NCBI GenBank assembly: GCA_030035585.1
Contig: CM057469.1
Coordinates: 116,166,650 to 116,230,649 of the forward strand
Source of the DNA: Dugong dugon
Lineage: Eukaryota; Chordata; Mammalia; Sirenia; Dugongidae
DNA: 64,000 bases
Direction: 5' to 3'
The position numbers were made by a program, and so were the translations under genes. The notes beneath the pieces were generated by a model that made no database searches, had not been told where the DNA came from, and was given only the letters and a program-made list of their open reading frames with translations. This document shows, one piece after another, positions 1 to 10,990 of this stretch. How positions within the stretch are numbered: the first letter of the stretch is position 1; every line of letters starts with the position of its first letter.

Positions 1-585
1 GGCCTGAGGAATGGTACCTCCACCCATGCTAACTAGTCACCCAAGACAGGGGTCCAAGAATAAGTGGTGCCTCCTAGTCCTTACAGCCAACAACATTGGG
101 TACCCAGAGTCTGGCTGCAAAACCCACCCGCCTATGCTCTCTAGGGAACAAGGACATGCTTTCCTCCCAGACACTCAGGGGCAGCTGTTGACCTCCTGCC
201 TTGATCAGTGCATGACCTCCTACTACAGCCAGATACTTGTGCCTATTCCAATCACCCATGCCTGCCTAGGACTGTAAGTGAGAGCCTGCACCACACACTG
301 GGTGACCAACTACCTGGACACCTGAGCTGAATCCATACAAGAAAAGGAAACGGACTCCTGGGCTCACATACCTAGTAGCAGTTCTAACCACATGGTGACA
401 GAACATGAGAGCTTCAAAGGTGACAACAATCAAACTAGCTCACACGACCAGCCTATTTGGGAATAGCAAAACAAACCAAAATAAGAATCTAGGACACAGT
501 AAGCAAACATAAAATAAATTAATATAATAACTTATTGATGGCTTGGAGACAACAGTCAATATCAAATCACATAAAGAGGCAGACC

Positions 586-1560
586 ATGATGGCATCAGAA
601 GCTCCCAAAACAAAGAATAAAGAAACCTTCCAGAGGTGGAGAACTTCTTGGAATTACCGGAGGTAGAATTCAAAAGATTAATATACAGAGCTCTTCAAGA
701 TATAAGGAAGGAGATCATACAAAATGCAGAATAAGCCAAGGAACGCACAGACAAAGCAATAGAGGAACTTAAGAAGGTTACAGAGGAGCATAAAGATAAA
801 TTTAATAGGCTGAAAGAATCCATAGAGAGACAGCAAACAGAAATCCAGAAGATTAACAATAAAATTTCAAAATTAGACTACTCAATAGAAAGTCATAAAG
901 GCAGAATTGAGGCAAGGGAAGTCAGAATTAGTGAGATTGAAGATAAAGCACCTGACACCAACTTATCTGAGGAAAAATCAGATGAAAAAAATTAAAATAA
1001 TGAAGAAACCTTTACAATAAAGAGAGACTCTATCAAGAGGAATAACCTACAAGTGATTGGAGTGCCAGAACATGGAGGGATAACAGAAAATACAGAGAGA
1101 ATTGTTAAGAATTTGTTGGCAGAAAACTTCCCTGATATTGTGAAAGATGAGAAGATATCTATCCAAGAAGCTCATCAAATTCCACACAAAGTAGATCCCA
1201 AAAGAAAGTCACCAAGACATATTATAATCAAACTTGCCAAAACCAAAGATAAAGAAAGAATTTTAAGAGCAGCTAGGGATAAAGGAAAAGTCATCTACAA
1301 AGGAGAGTCAATAAGACTAAGCTTGCACTACTCAGCAAAACCAAGCAGGCAAGAAGGCAAAGGGATGGCATTTATAAAACCTTGAAGGAAAAAAATTGCA
1401 AGCTAAGAATTATATATCCAGCAAAATTTTCTCTCAAATATGATGGCAAATAGGGCATTTCCATATAAACAGAAGTTTAGGGAATTTGCAAAAACAAAAC
1501 CAAAATTACAAGAAATACTAAAGGGAGTCCTCTGGTTAGAAAATCAATAACATCAGATAA
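586..1560 (+). pseudogene. L1-A ORF1 (RNA-binding protein), broken
   Basis: ORF1 encodes the trimeric RNA-binding chaperone that packages L1 RNA. The ATG at 586 sits where the ATG of L1-C ORF1 sits (33094). The N-terminal part, rich in Lys, Glu and Gln, looks like the coiled coil (about 690-960). It carries an in-frame stop near 734 and others before 1050. The best-preserved part is an open stretch at 1053-1385 (110 residues) covering the RRM and C-terminal domain. It has the family signatures IGVPE, PRHIIIKLAKTKDKERILRAAR, which I split here as PRHIIIK and ERILRAARDKGK, and KGESIRLS. Beyond 1385 the tail (SYPAK-like, here YPAKFS) continues in a frame with stops. Non-functional. Confidence 0.88.
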
Positions 1561-1993
1561 CAACTCAAGACTAGAACACAGAATAGAGCAACAAGATATA
1601 AACCCAGATAGGGAAGTCACAAATAAACCAAAGCTAAATCACTGAAAATAGGGAAACAGATGTCAATATGTAAAAGATGACAACATAAAAACAAAAGGAA
1701 GGACTAAATGTAGTCATAGATCTTTCATATGGACAGGAGGTCAAGGTGATATAAAGAAATAAAAGACTGGTTTAAACTTAGAAAAATAGAGGTAAATATT
1801 AAGGTAAACACAAGGAAACTAACAATCCTACACATCAAAATAAAAAAACAAGAAAAACCTAAAGACTCAGAAAATATAAAATCAACAACAATGAAAAGGA
1901 TGAAAAGAAAATACATAAAGAAAAATGACTCAGCAAAGAAAATTAAGTGGAAAAAACAAATTGTCAACAACACACACAAAAAAGTACATCAAA

Positions 1994-4900
1994 ATGACAG
2001 CACTAAACTCATACCTATAAATAATTGCACTGAATATAAATGGACTAAATGCACCAATAAAGAGACAGAGAGTGGCAGAATGGATTTAAAAAACACAGTC
2101 TATATGCTGCCTACAAGAGACACACCTTAGACTCAAAGATGGAAACAAACTAAAATTCAAAGGATGGAAAAAAATATATCAAGCAAACAACACTCAAAAA
2201 AGAGCAGGAGTGGCAATATTAATCTCTCACAAAATAGACTTTAAAGTAAAATCCACCACAAAGGATAAGGAAGGGCACTATATAATGATTAAAGTGTCAA
2301 TACGCCAGGAAGACATAACCATAATGAATATTTACGCACACAACGACAGGGCTCCAAAATACATAAAACAAACTCTAACAGCATTGAAAAGAAAAATAGG
2401 TAGCTCCACAATAATAGTAGGAGACTTTAACACGCCACTTTCGGTGAAGGACAGAACATCCAGGAAGAAGCTCAATAAATACATGGAAGATTTAAATGCC
2501 GCAATCAACCACTTGATCTCATAGAAATATACAGAACACTCCAACCAACAGCAGCCAAGTATACTTTCTTTTCCAATGCACTCAGAACATTCTCCAGAAG
2601 AGAACACATATTAGGCCATAAAGCAAGCCTTAACAGAATCCAAAGGATAGAAATATTACAAAATTTTTTTTCTGACTATAAAGCCATAAAGTAGAAATCA
2701 ATTACAGAAAAAAAGCAAGCAAAAAAATAAATAAATAAAACATATGGAAACTGAATAATATCTTGCTCAAAAACTACTGGGTTATAGAAGAAGTTAAGGA
2801 CAAAGTAAAGAAATTCACAGAATCAAATAAGAATCAAAACACATCCTGCCAGAATCTTTGGGACACAGCAAAAGCAGTGTTCATAGGTCAATTTATAGCA
2901 ATAAATGCACACATCCAAAAAGAAGAAAGGAGCAAAATCAAAACATTAACCCTACAACTTGAATAAATAGAAAGAGAGCAACAAAAGAAGCCCTTAGGCA
3001 CAGGAAGAAAGCAAATAATAAAAATTAGAGCAGAATTAAATGAAATAGAGAATAGAAAAAAATTAAAGAGTTAACAAGACCAAAAACTGGTTCTTTGAAA
3101 AGATCAACAAAATCCATAAACCATTATCCTAACTGATCAAAGAAAAACAGGAGAGGAAGCAAATAACCTGAATAAGACATGAGATGGTCGATATCACAAT
3201 AGACCCAACTGAAATTAAAAGAATCATGACAGAATACTATGAAAAATTGTACTCTAACAAAATTGAAAACCTAGAGGAAATGGACAAATTTCTAGAAACT
3301 CACTACCTACCTAAACTAAGACAAACAGAGGTAGAACAACTAAATAAATCTATAACAAAAGAAGAGATTGAAAAGGTAATTTAAAAAATCCCAACAAAAA
3401 ACAGCCCTGGCCCTGATGGCTTCACTGGAGAATTCTACCACACTTTCAGAAGAGAGTTAACACCACTACTACTAAAGGTATTTCAGAGCATAGAAAACAA
3501 TACAACACTCCCAAACTTATTCTATGAAGCCAGCATAACCCTGATACCAAAACATGTAAAGATACCACAAAAAAAAAGAAAATTACAAAACCAGTATCTC
3601 TCATGAACAAAATTCTAGCTAATAGAATTCAACAACGTATCAATAAAATAGTTCACCATGACCAAGTGGGATTTATACCAGGCATGCAGGAATGATCTAA
3701 CATTAGAAAAATAATCAATGTAATCCATCCCATAAATTAAAACAAAAGACAAGAACCACAAGATCTGATCAATTGATGCAGAAAAGGCATTAGATAAAGG
3801 TCAACACCCATTCATGGTAAAAACTCTCAGAAAAATAGGAACAGAATGGAAATTCCTCAGCATAACTAAGGGTATTTATACAAAGCCAACAGCCAACATC
3901 ATCCTAAATGGAGACAGTCTGAAAACATTCCTCTTGAGAACAGGAACCAGACAAAGATGCCCTCTATCACCACTCTTATTCAACATTGTGCTGGAGGTCC
4001 TAGCTAGAGCAATTAGGCTAGAAAAAAGAAATAAAGCACATTCAAATCGGTAGTGAAGAAGTCAAAGTATCTCTATTTGCAAATGACATGATCTTATACA
4101 CAGAAACCCCAAGAATCCTCAAGAAAACTACCGGAAATAATAGATTTCAGCAAAGTATCAGGATACAAGATAAATATACAAAAATCAGTTGGATTCCTCT
4201 ACAACAACAAAGAGAACTTCGAAGAGGAAATCACCAAATCAATACCATTTACAATAGCTCCCAAGAAGATAAAATACTTAGGAATAAATTTAACGAGAGA
4301 CGTAAAAGACCCATACAATGTAAACTACAAGACACTACTGCAAGAAACCAAAAGAGACCTGCATAAGTGGAAAAACATACCTTGCTTATGGATAGGAAGA
4401 CTCAACATTGTGAAAACATCAGTTCCACCCGAAGTGATCTACAGATACAATGCAATCTCAATCCAGATTTCAATGGCATTTTTTAATGAGATGGAGAAAC
4501 AAATCACCAACTTCAAACGGAAAGGAAGAGGCTTCAGATAAGTAAAGCATTACTAAAGAAAAACAAAGTGAGAGGCCTCACACTACCTGATTTTAGAATC
4601 CATTATACCTCCTCGTAGTCAAAACAGCCTGGTACTGGTACAACAACATATACATAGACCAATGGAACAGAATTGAGAATCCAGACGTAAATGCATCCAC
4701 CTATATAGCAGCTGATATTTGACAAAGGCCCCAAGTCTGCTAATTGGAGAAAAGACAGTCTCTTTAACAAATGATACTGGCATAACTGGATATACATCTG
4801 CAAAAAAAAGAAAAGAAACAGCACCCATACTTCACACCATGCACAAAAACTAACTCAAAATGGATCAAAGACCTAAATATAAAATCTAAAACGATAAAGA

Positions 4901-5800
4901 TCATGGAAGAAAAAATAGGGACAAAGCCCTAATACATGGCACAAACAGAATACAAACTATAAGTAACAGTGCACAAACACCAGAAGAGAAACTGGATGAC
5001 TGGGAGCTCCTAAAAATCAAACACTTACACTCATCAAAAGACATCACAAGAAGTGTAAAAAGACAACCTACAGATTGGGAAAAAAAATTTCGCAATGACT
5101 AATCCGATCAGCATCTAATCTCTAAAATCTATAAGATACTGCAAAACCTCAACAACAAAAAGACAAATAACCCAATTAGATAATGGATAAAGGATATGAA
5201 CAGGCACTTCACCAAAGAAGACATTCAGGTGGCTACCAGATACCTGAGGAAATGCTCATGATCATTAGCCATTAGAGAAATGCAAATCAAAACTATAATG
5301 AGATATCATCTCACCACAACAAGGTTAGCAAAACTTCAGAAAACACAAAATAATAAATGTTGGAGAGGTTGTGGAGAGACTGGAACACTTATACACTGTT
5401 GGTGGGAATGTAAAATCATACAACCACTTTGAAAATCTATTTGGCACTTACTTAAAAAGCTGGAAATAGAAGTACCATACGGTCCAGCTATCCCACTCCT
5501 TGGAATATATCTTAGAGAAATAAGAGCCATCACACGAATAGATACGTATACACCCATGTTCGTTGCAGCTCTGTTCATAATAGCAAAAAGAGGGAAACAA
5601 CCTAGATGCCCATCAAGAGAAAAATGGATAAACAAACGATTGCACGATTGCATAGTCACACAATGGAATACAATGCAATGATAAAGAACAACTGTGAACC
5701 CAGGAAGCATCTCATAACATGGATGAATCTGGAAGGCATTATGCTGAGTGAAATTAGTCGGTTGCAAAAGGACAAATATTGCATGAGATCACTATTAAAA
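1994..5800 (+). pseudogene. L1-A ORF2 (endonuclease-reverse transcriptase), broken
   Basis: ORF2 encodes the apurinic-type endonuclease and reverse transcriptase that carry out target-primed insertion. The start is the ATG at 1994 (MTALNS-like). Recognisable pieces in order are: endonuclease 2210-2524 with RAGVAILIS-like, KDKEGHYIM and GDFNTPLS; linker 2763-2966; RT finger [13 protein letters not shown] near 3401; RT palm 3814-4053 with [16 protein letters not shown]; a catalytic box near 4076 that reads FAND instead of FADD; and a C-terminal part with CWRGCGE-like and MEYNAMIKN motifs to about 5790. Stops and frameshifts separate all of these. The Asp-to-Asn change alone would be expected to abolish reverse transcription. 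Confidence 0.9.
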
Positions 5801-6795
5801 GAACTCAAGAAAAGGTTTAAACACAGAAGAAAACATTCTTTGATGGTTACGAGGGTGGGGAGGGAGGGAGAAGGGTATTCACTAACTCAATAGGAGACAA
5901 GAATTATCTTAGGTGAAGGGAAGAACACCACACAGTACAGGGGAAGTCAGCACAACTGGACTAAACCAAAAGCTAAGAAGTTTCCTGAATACAACCAAAT
6001 GCTTTGAGGGACAGAGTAGCAGGGGTGGGGGTCTGAGGACCATGCTTTCAGAGGACATCTAGATCTATTGGCACAACAAGGTTTATTAAGAAAATGTTCT
6101 GCATCCCACTTTGGTGAGTGGGTGAGTGGTGGCTGGGGTCCTAAAAGCTAGTGAGCAGCCATCTAAGATGTGCCAGTTTGTCCCAACCCACTGGGAGCAA
6201 AGGAGAATGAAGAATACCAAAAGACACAAGGAAAATATTAGCCCATAAGACAGAAAGGGCCACATAAACCAGTGACTCCATCAGCCTGAGACCAGAACTA
6301 GATGGTATCCGGCTACCACCAATGATTGCCCTGACAGGAACACTACAGAGAGCCCCTGACAGAGTAGGAAAAAAGTGGGGTACAGAACTCAAATTCTAGT
6401 AAAAAGCCAGACTTAATGGTCTGACTGAGACTGGAGGAACCCTGGAAGACATAGCCCCTGGACTCGGTGTTAACCCAGAACTAAAACCATTCCCGAAGCC
6501 AACTCTTCAGACAAAGATTAGACTGGACTATAAGATATGAAATGATACTTGTGAAGAGTGTGCTTCTTAGTTCAGGTAGATACATGAGATTAAATGGGCA
6601 GCTCCTGTCCAGAGGCGAGATGAGAAGGCAGACAAGGACAGGAGCTGGTTGAATGAACAAGGGAAATCCGGGGTGGAAAGAAGGAGTGTGCTGTCAAATT
6701 GTAGAGACAGTTACTAGTATCACATAACAATGTGTGTATAAAGTTTTGTAAGAGAAACTAATTTGAGCTGTAAATCACAATAAAAAAAATTAAAA

Positions 6796-7637
6796 GAGGA
6801 AAAAGAGTACAAAGGTATATTATCACAGAACTTAAGTTAATAGTGTTTTGTAAAAGAAGGGCAGAGCAACCTAGATCCCAGATCTTGATTTCTGATAACA
6901 TTCTCCAATAAAAAGAACCCAGACTCCATGAACAAATGTTTGATTCCAGGGTTGTGTCAGAAATATACAATATGAGCCTGGAGCATTTCGTAGTGCTAGG
7001 AAGTAAGAAAGTTATAAAACAAATATGTGAATAAATACGTGCATACATAAATAAATAATGATAAATAAATAAACCCTGCATCAATAGGGTTATGTCAGAA
7101 TGATGTAGAAGCCAATGGAAAGAACAACCAATGGTCAAAGCTGGAACAATTCGAGCAAGAAAATAAATAAAATACTTTTGGATTATAACCCAAAGTACAA
7201 AACAAATATCCATGAGTCATTTTTGATAAAAATAAATGATTGATCAAATAAACAAACACACATATAAATAAATAGAATAGACAATCTCACATGCAGAATG
7301 CCAAACATCTCTCTAGATGCTCCACTCTCAAGAGGCATCATAACTCCTCAGTTCTTAGGTGTGAGCTGCGTACTTCCACAGAGTACCATATGGAAAGGGA
7401 TAAAATAAAGAGTAACTTCACGTAGAGAAACTTGACAAACACTCCTTCAGCCAGCTGATCAAGGTCAACATGAACAGTGTTAAGTCATATTGATAGTGTA
7501 TACCTTTTATATGATGTGTAGAAAATGACAGTTTTTCTCTATGATCTTTCTCCCAAAACGCAAAACCCCAGTCTAGTGATGAGAAACCCCAGTTAATGGA
7601 CATTCCACAAAATACCTGACCCATAATTCTCAAAACT
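6796..7637 (+). mobile_element. Ancient L1M 3' UTR, left part (split by RTE)
   Basis: AT-rich, strongly diverged sequence whose right end (about 7330-7637) I recognise as the old L1M/L1ME 3' UTR type. Markers are ACATTCCACAAAATACCTGA and the following CTCAAAACT. The same 3' UTR resumes after the RTE at 10155 with TTCAAAACT...GGTCATCAAAAAC. The assignment of 6796-7330 is weaker and rests on continuity and composition. AATAAAT repeats at about 7040-7075 are low complexity. Confidence 0.6.
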
Positions 7638-8082
7638 CTTCTGTCAGTTTCTTGTACTGTGGTGCCTTGGTTGTTGCTGTGATGCTGGAAGCTATGCCAC
7701 AGATATTTATTTCAAATACCAGCAGGATTACCCAGTGGGGACAGGTTTCAGTAGATCTTCCAGACTAAGACAGACTTGAAAGAAGGATCTGGAGGTCTAC
7801 TTCTGAAAAAACTGGATAGTGAAAATCTTATGAATATCAGTGGAATATTTTCTGATGTAGTGTGGGAAGATGAACCCCTCAGGTTGGAAGGCACTCAAAA
7901 TATAACCGGGGAAAAGAGGCCTCCTTAATGACGTGGATGAAGTAAAGTTTCAAGAACTTCATTGGCTGATGTGGCATGCTCAAAATGAGAAGAAACAGCT
8001 GCAAGTATCCACTAATAATCGGAAAGTGAAATGCAAGAAGTTTGAATCTAGGAAAATTGGAAGTCATCAAAAATGAAATGGA

Positions 8083-8218
8083 AGCTGAGAAATTAGAGGG
8101 TTAAAATGTTGTGGGGTTGTTAACCAAAGTCATAAAACAGCATGTGTACTACTGTTACATGAGAAACTGTTTGTTCTGTAAGCCTTCACCTGAAGTACAA
8201 TAAAATATTATTAAAAAA
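8083..8218 (+). mobile_element. 5'-truncated L1 tail inserted in the RTE
   Basis: This is a 136-bp L1 3' end that resembles the end of L1-B (21615-21723): GGGGTTGTTAACCAAAGTCA, then CTGTTACATGAGAAACTGTT, AATAAA and an A tail. The RTE sequence AAAAATGAAATGGA occurs at 8069-8082 and again at 8219-8232, a 14-bp target-site duplication overlapping the A tail. The RTE reads through once the insert is removed. Confidence 0.85.
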
Positions 8219-8232
8219 AAAAATGAAATGGA

Positions 8233-10010
8233 ACGCAGAAAGATCGGTCTCATAGGCATAAGTGAGCTGACTTAGATAGACTGGGGTTAGCCATTTTGAA
8301 TTAGACAATCATATGACCAACTATGCCGGGAATGACAAATTGAAGAGGAATGGTGTCGCATTCATCTTCAAAAAGAACATTTCAAGAAATATCCTAAAGT
8401 ACAATGCTGTCAGTGACAGGATAATATCCATATACGTACAAGGAAGACCAGTTTATATGAATATTATTCAAATTTACACAAAAACCACGAATGCCAAAGA
8501 TGAGGAAACTGAAGATTTTTACCAACTCCTGCAGTCTGAAATTGATCAAATATGCAATCACACAATCATGATGTATTGATAACTACTGCTGATTGGAATG
8601 GGAAACTTGGAAACAAAGAAGAAGGATCAGTAGTTGGAAAACATGGCCTTGGTGATAGAAATGACACTGGAGATCACATGATAGAATTTTGCAAGACCAC
8701 GGACTTATTCATTGTAAATAACTTTTTTCAACACTATAAAGGGTAACTATTCACTTGGAACTCACCAGATTGAATACACAGGAATGAAAGCAACTACATC
8801 TGTGTAGTGAGATGATGGAGAAGCTTAATATCATCAGTCAGAAAAAGGCCAGGGGCTGACTGCAGAACAGACCATCAATTGCTCATGTGCAAGTTCAAGT
8901 TGAAGCTAAAGAAAGTTAGAGCAAGTCCACAAGAGCCAAAATACCACCTTGAATATATTCCATCTGAATTTAGAGACCATCTCAAGAATAGATGTGACAC
9001 ATTGAAAATTAATGACTGAAGGCAAGATAAATTGTGGAATGACATCAAGGACACCATAGAGGAAGAAAGCAAAAGGTCATTAAAAAGACAGGAAAGTAAG
9101 AAAAGAACAAAATGGATGTCAGAAGAGACTCTGAAACTTGCTCTTGAACAAATTATGGATAACACTGAGAAGAAAGGAAATTCCAGAACACTTAATTGTG
9201 CTCATGAGAAATGTGCTCATGAGAAAATCAGGAAAGGTCTGCGTCAAGTTTGTATCCTTTCATTATGCTTCTTCAATCTGTACGCTGAGCAAACAATCTG
9301 AGAACCTGGACTAAATGTAGAAGAACAGACCATCAGGATTGGAGAAAGACTCATTAACAACCTGAGATTTGCGGATGAACCAACCTTTCCTGCTGAAAGT
9401 CAAGAGGACTTGAAGCACATACTGATGAAGATCAAATACTACAGCCTTAAGTATGGATTACATTTGAACTTAGAGAAAACAAAACTCCTCACAACTGGAC
9501 CGATAAGCAACATCATGATAAACAGAGAAAAGACTGAATTTGTCTAAGATTTCTTTCTACTTGGATCCACAATCAACACCCATGGGAAGCAGCAGTCAGG
9601 AAATCAAAGGATGTATTGCATTAGGGAAATCTGCTGCAAAAGACCTCTTTAAAGTGTTAAAGAGCAAAGATTTCATTTTAACGACTAAGGTGGGCCTGAC
9701 CCAAGCCAGGGTATTTTTAGTCACCTCATAAGCATGCAGAACTGGACAATGAATAAGGAAGACTGATGAATAATTGATACCTTTGAATTACGGTGCTGGC
9801 AAAGAATATTGAACGTACTATGGACTGTCAGAAGAACTAACAAGTTTGTCTTAGAAGAAATACAGCCAGAATGTTCCTTAGACTCAAGGATAGCAAAACT
9901 TCTCATGTACCTTGGAGATGTTATCAGGAGGGACTGGTCCCTGGAGAAGGACATCATGCTTGGTAAAGAAGAGGTTCAGCAAAAGAGAGGAAGAACTTCA
10001 ATGAGATGAA
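8233..10010 (+). pseudogene. RTE ORF (endonuclease-RT), broken with internal deletion
   Basis: RTE elements encode one protein with an AP-like endonuclease and a reverse transcriptase. The endonuclease is seen in two frames: 8313-8579 (NYAGNDKLKRNGVAFIFKKN, KYNAVSDRIISI) and 8552-8746 (ADWNGKLGNKEEGSVVG where a GDWN box is expected, and GDHMIEFCKT). A Lys/Arg-rich linker lies at 9032-9150. At about 9148 the frame jumps straight to the middle of the RT domain, so the fingers and first palm motif are gone. The palm remnant near 9370 reads LRFADEP, with Asp-Asp changed to Asp-Glu. The C-terminal part (9540-9731 and 9809-10009) has SSQEIKGCIALGKSAAKDLF and RRILNVLWTVRRTNK-like sequence. Dead copy. 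Confidence 0.85.
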
Positions 10011-10154
10011 TTGACATAGTAGCTGCAGCAATGGGCTCAAACATAGCAATGACTGTGAGGATGGCACAGGACCAGACAATGTTTTGTTTTGTTGTACATA
10101 GGGTCATTATGAGTCGTAGCTGACTCAATAGCACCTAACAACAGCATCAACAAA

Positions 10155-10380
10155 TCTTCAAAACTTTCCAGGTCATCAAAAACTTGGAAAGTCTGAGTAA
10201 CTGTTGCAACCAAGAGGTGCCTAAAGAGACATGAATACTCGATGTAATATGGTACCCTGGGTGGGATCCTGGAACAGAGAAAGAATATTAGGGAAAAGAA
10301 GAAGTTAATTATGCAAGCCTAAATTGATATCTTTGACCAGAACTGCATACGAGTTCTACCCTAGTAATTGCTTTTGTGTT
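10155..10380 (+). mobile_element. Ancient L1M 3' UTR, right part
   Basis: Continues the old L1 3' UTR of 6796-7637. Family markers include AAACTTGGAAAGTCTGAGTA, GAGACATGAATACTCGATGT and GGATCCTGGAACAGAGAAAG. The last 60 bases before the SINE at 10381 are not assigned. Confidence 0.7.
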
Positions 10381-10571
10381 CCCTTCAAATTGATTCAAAC
10401 TCAGTGACCTTCTATGACAGACAGGAACTGTCCCATAGGGTTTGCTAGGCTGTAATCTTTACAAGGGCAGATCATCAGGTCTTTTCTCCAGTGGAGATGC
10501 TGGTAGATTCAAACTACCAGCCTTTTGGTTAGAAGCCAGGTTGTTAACCATTTCTCCACCAGAGCTTCCTA
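10381..10571 (-). mobile_element. AfroSINE, long form
   Basis: Read on the minus strand it has the tRNA-like head (GAGCTCTGGTGGAGAAATGG-like), the internal segment with TTACAG-type sequence, and the RTE-like tail TATGAGTCA-type end near 10381-10440. It keeps the central block (TGTAATCTTTACAAGGGCAG on the plus strand, 10452-10471), which defines the long form. Confidence 0.85.
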
Positions 10572-10582
10572 ACAATTACCAT

Positions 10583-10742
10583 TACCCATTAACTGTTGCC
10601 ATCGATTCAATTCTGACTCATAGTGAACCTATAGGACAGAGTAGAATTGCTCCATAGGGTTTCCAAGGAGTGACTGGTGATTCAAACTGCCAGCCTTTTG
10701 GTTAGCAGCCAAGCTCTTAACCACTGCTTCACCAGAGCTCCA
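10583..10742 (-). mobile_element. AfroSINE, short form
   Basis: The plus strand reads from the tail (GTTGCCATCGATTCAATTCT) through CAGAGTAGAATTGCTCCATA and GGTTTCCAAGGAGTGACTGG to the head CCACTGCTTCACCAGAGCTC. GGTTTCCAAGGAG runs directly into the head side, so about 45 central bases of the long form are absent. It lies head to tail with the preceding long copy, about 12 bp apart. Confidence 0.88.
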
Positions 10743-10779
10743 TCTTAGCAATTAAGAAGGTTTAAAGATACTTTCAGAT

Positions 10780-10990
10780 TGTCATAGATTGAATTATGTC
10801 CCTCCAAAATATGTGTCAGCTTGGCTAGGCCATGATTCCCAGTGTTGTGCGATTGTCCTCCATTTTGTGATCTGATATAATTGTCCTCCATTTTGTAGTA
10901 TTGTGTAATTATGTGTTGTAAATCCTAAACCTCTATATGTTAATGAGGCAGAATTAGTGTAGGGTGTATCCAGTCACTCTACCATGTAAT
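10780..10990 (+). mobile_element. LTR fragment, 5' part
   Basis: Begins TGTCATAGATTGAATTATGT and contains GGCTAGGCCATGATTCCCAG, matching the starts of the LTRs at 53394 (plus) and 15805-16280 (minus). Only the first 200 bases or so are recognisable; no matching 3' end was found downstream. The segment TTGTCCTCCATTTTGT appears twice (about 10854 and 10881), a small internal duplication. Confidence 0.65.

Larger units (their letters stand above)
1..6795 (+). mobile_element. L1-A: nearly full-length L1 LINE, 5' end outside window
   Basis: Positions 1-585 match, by eye, the 5' UTR of L1-C at about 32505-33093, including a shared stretch just before the ORF1 start. The order is then ORF1, ORF2, a 3' UTR from about 5800 and an A-rich tail at 6779-6797 containing AATAAA. 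The first several hundred bases of the 5' UTR must lie upstream of the window, so the 5' target-site duplication cannot be seen. Both reading frames carry several stops and frameshifts, so the copy is inactive. L1-A and L1-C share a 5' UTR type that differs from that of L1-B. Confidence 0.93.
7638..10154 (+). mobile_element. RTE (BovB-like) LINE, internally deleted and interrupted
   Basis: The element begins with the RTE 5' region (CTTCTGTCAG at 7638, GATGCTGGAAGCTATGCCAC near 7681). It runs through endonuclease and partial reverse transcriptase sequence and ends in the RTE tail (GGGTCATTATGAGTCG, then CACCTAACAACAGCATCAACA) at 10154. Host L1M sequence continues on both sides. Near-identical TTCTCAAAACT (7627-7637) and TCTTCAAAACT (10155-10165) look like the target-site duplication. 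A truncated L1 tail is inserted at 8083-8218. About 1 kb of ORF is missing at a junction near 9148, so this copy cannot be autonomous. Confidence 0.85.

Noticed and set aside
5336-5767. 143-residue minus-strand open frame
   Set aside because: Antisense shadow of the L1-A ORF2 C-terminus; a similar shadow exists in L1-C.
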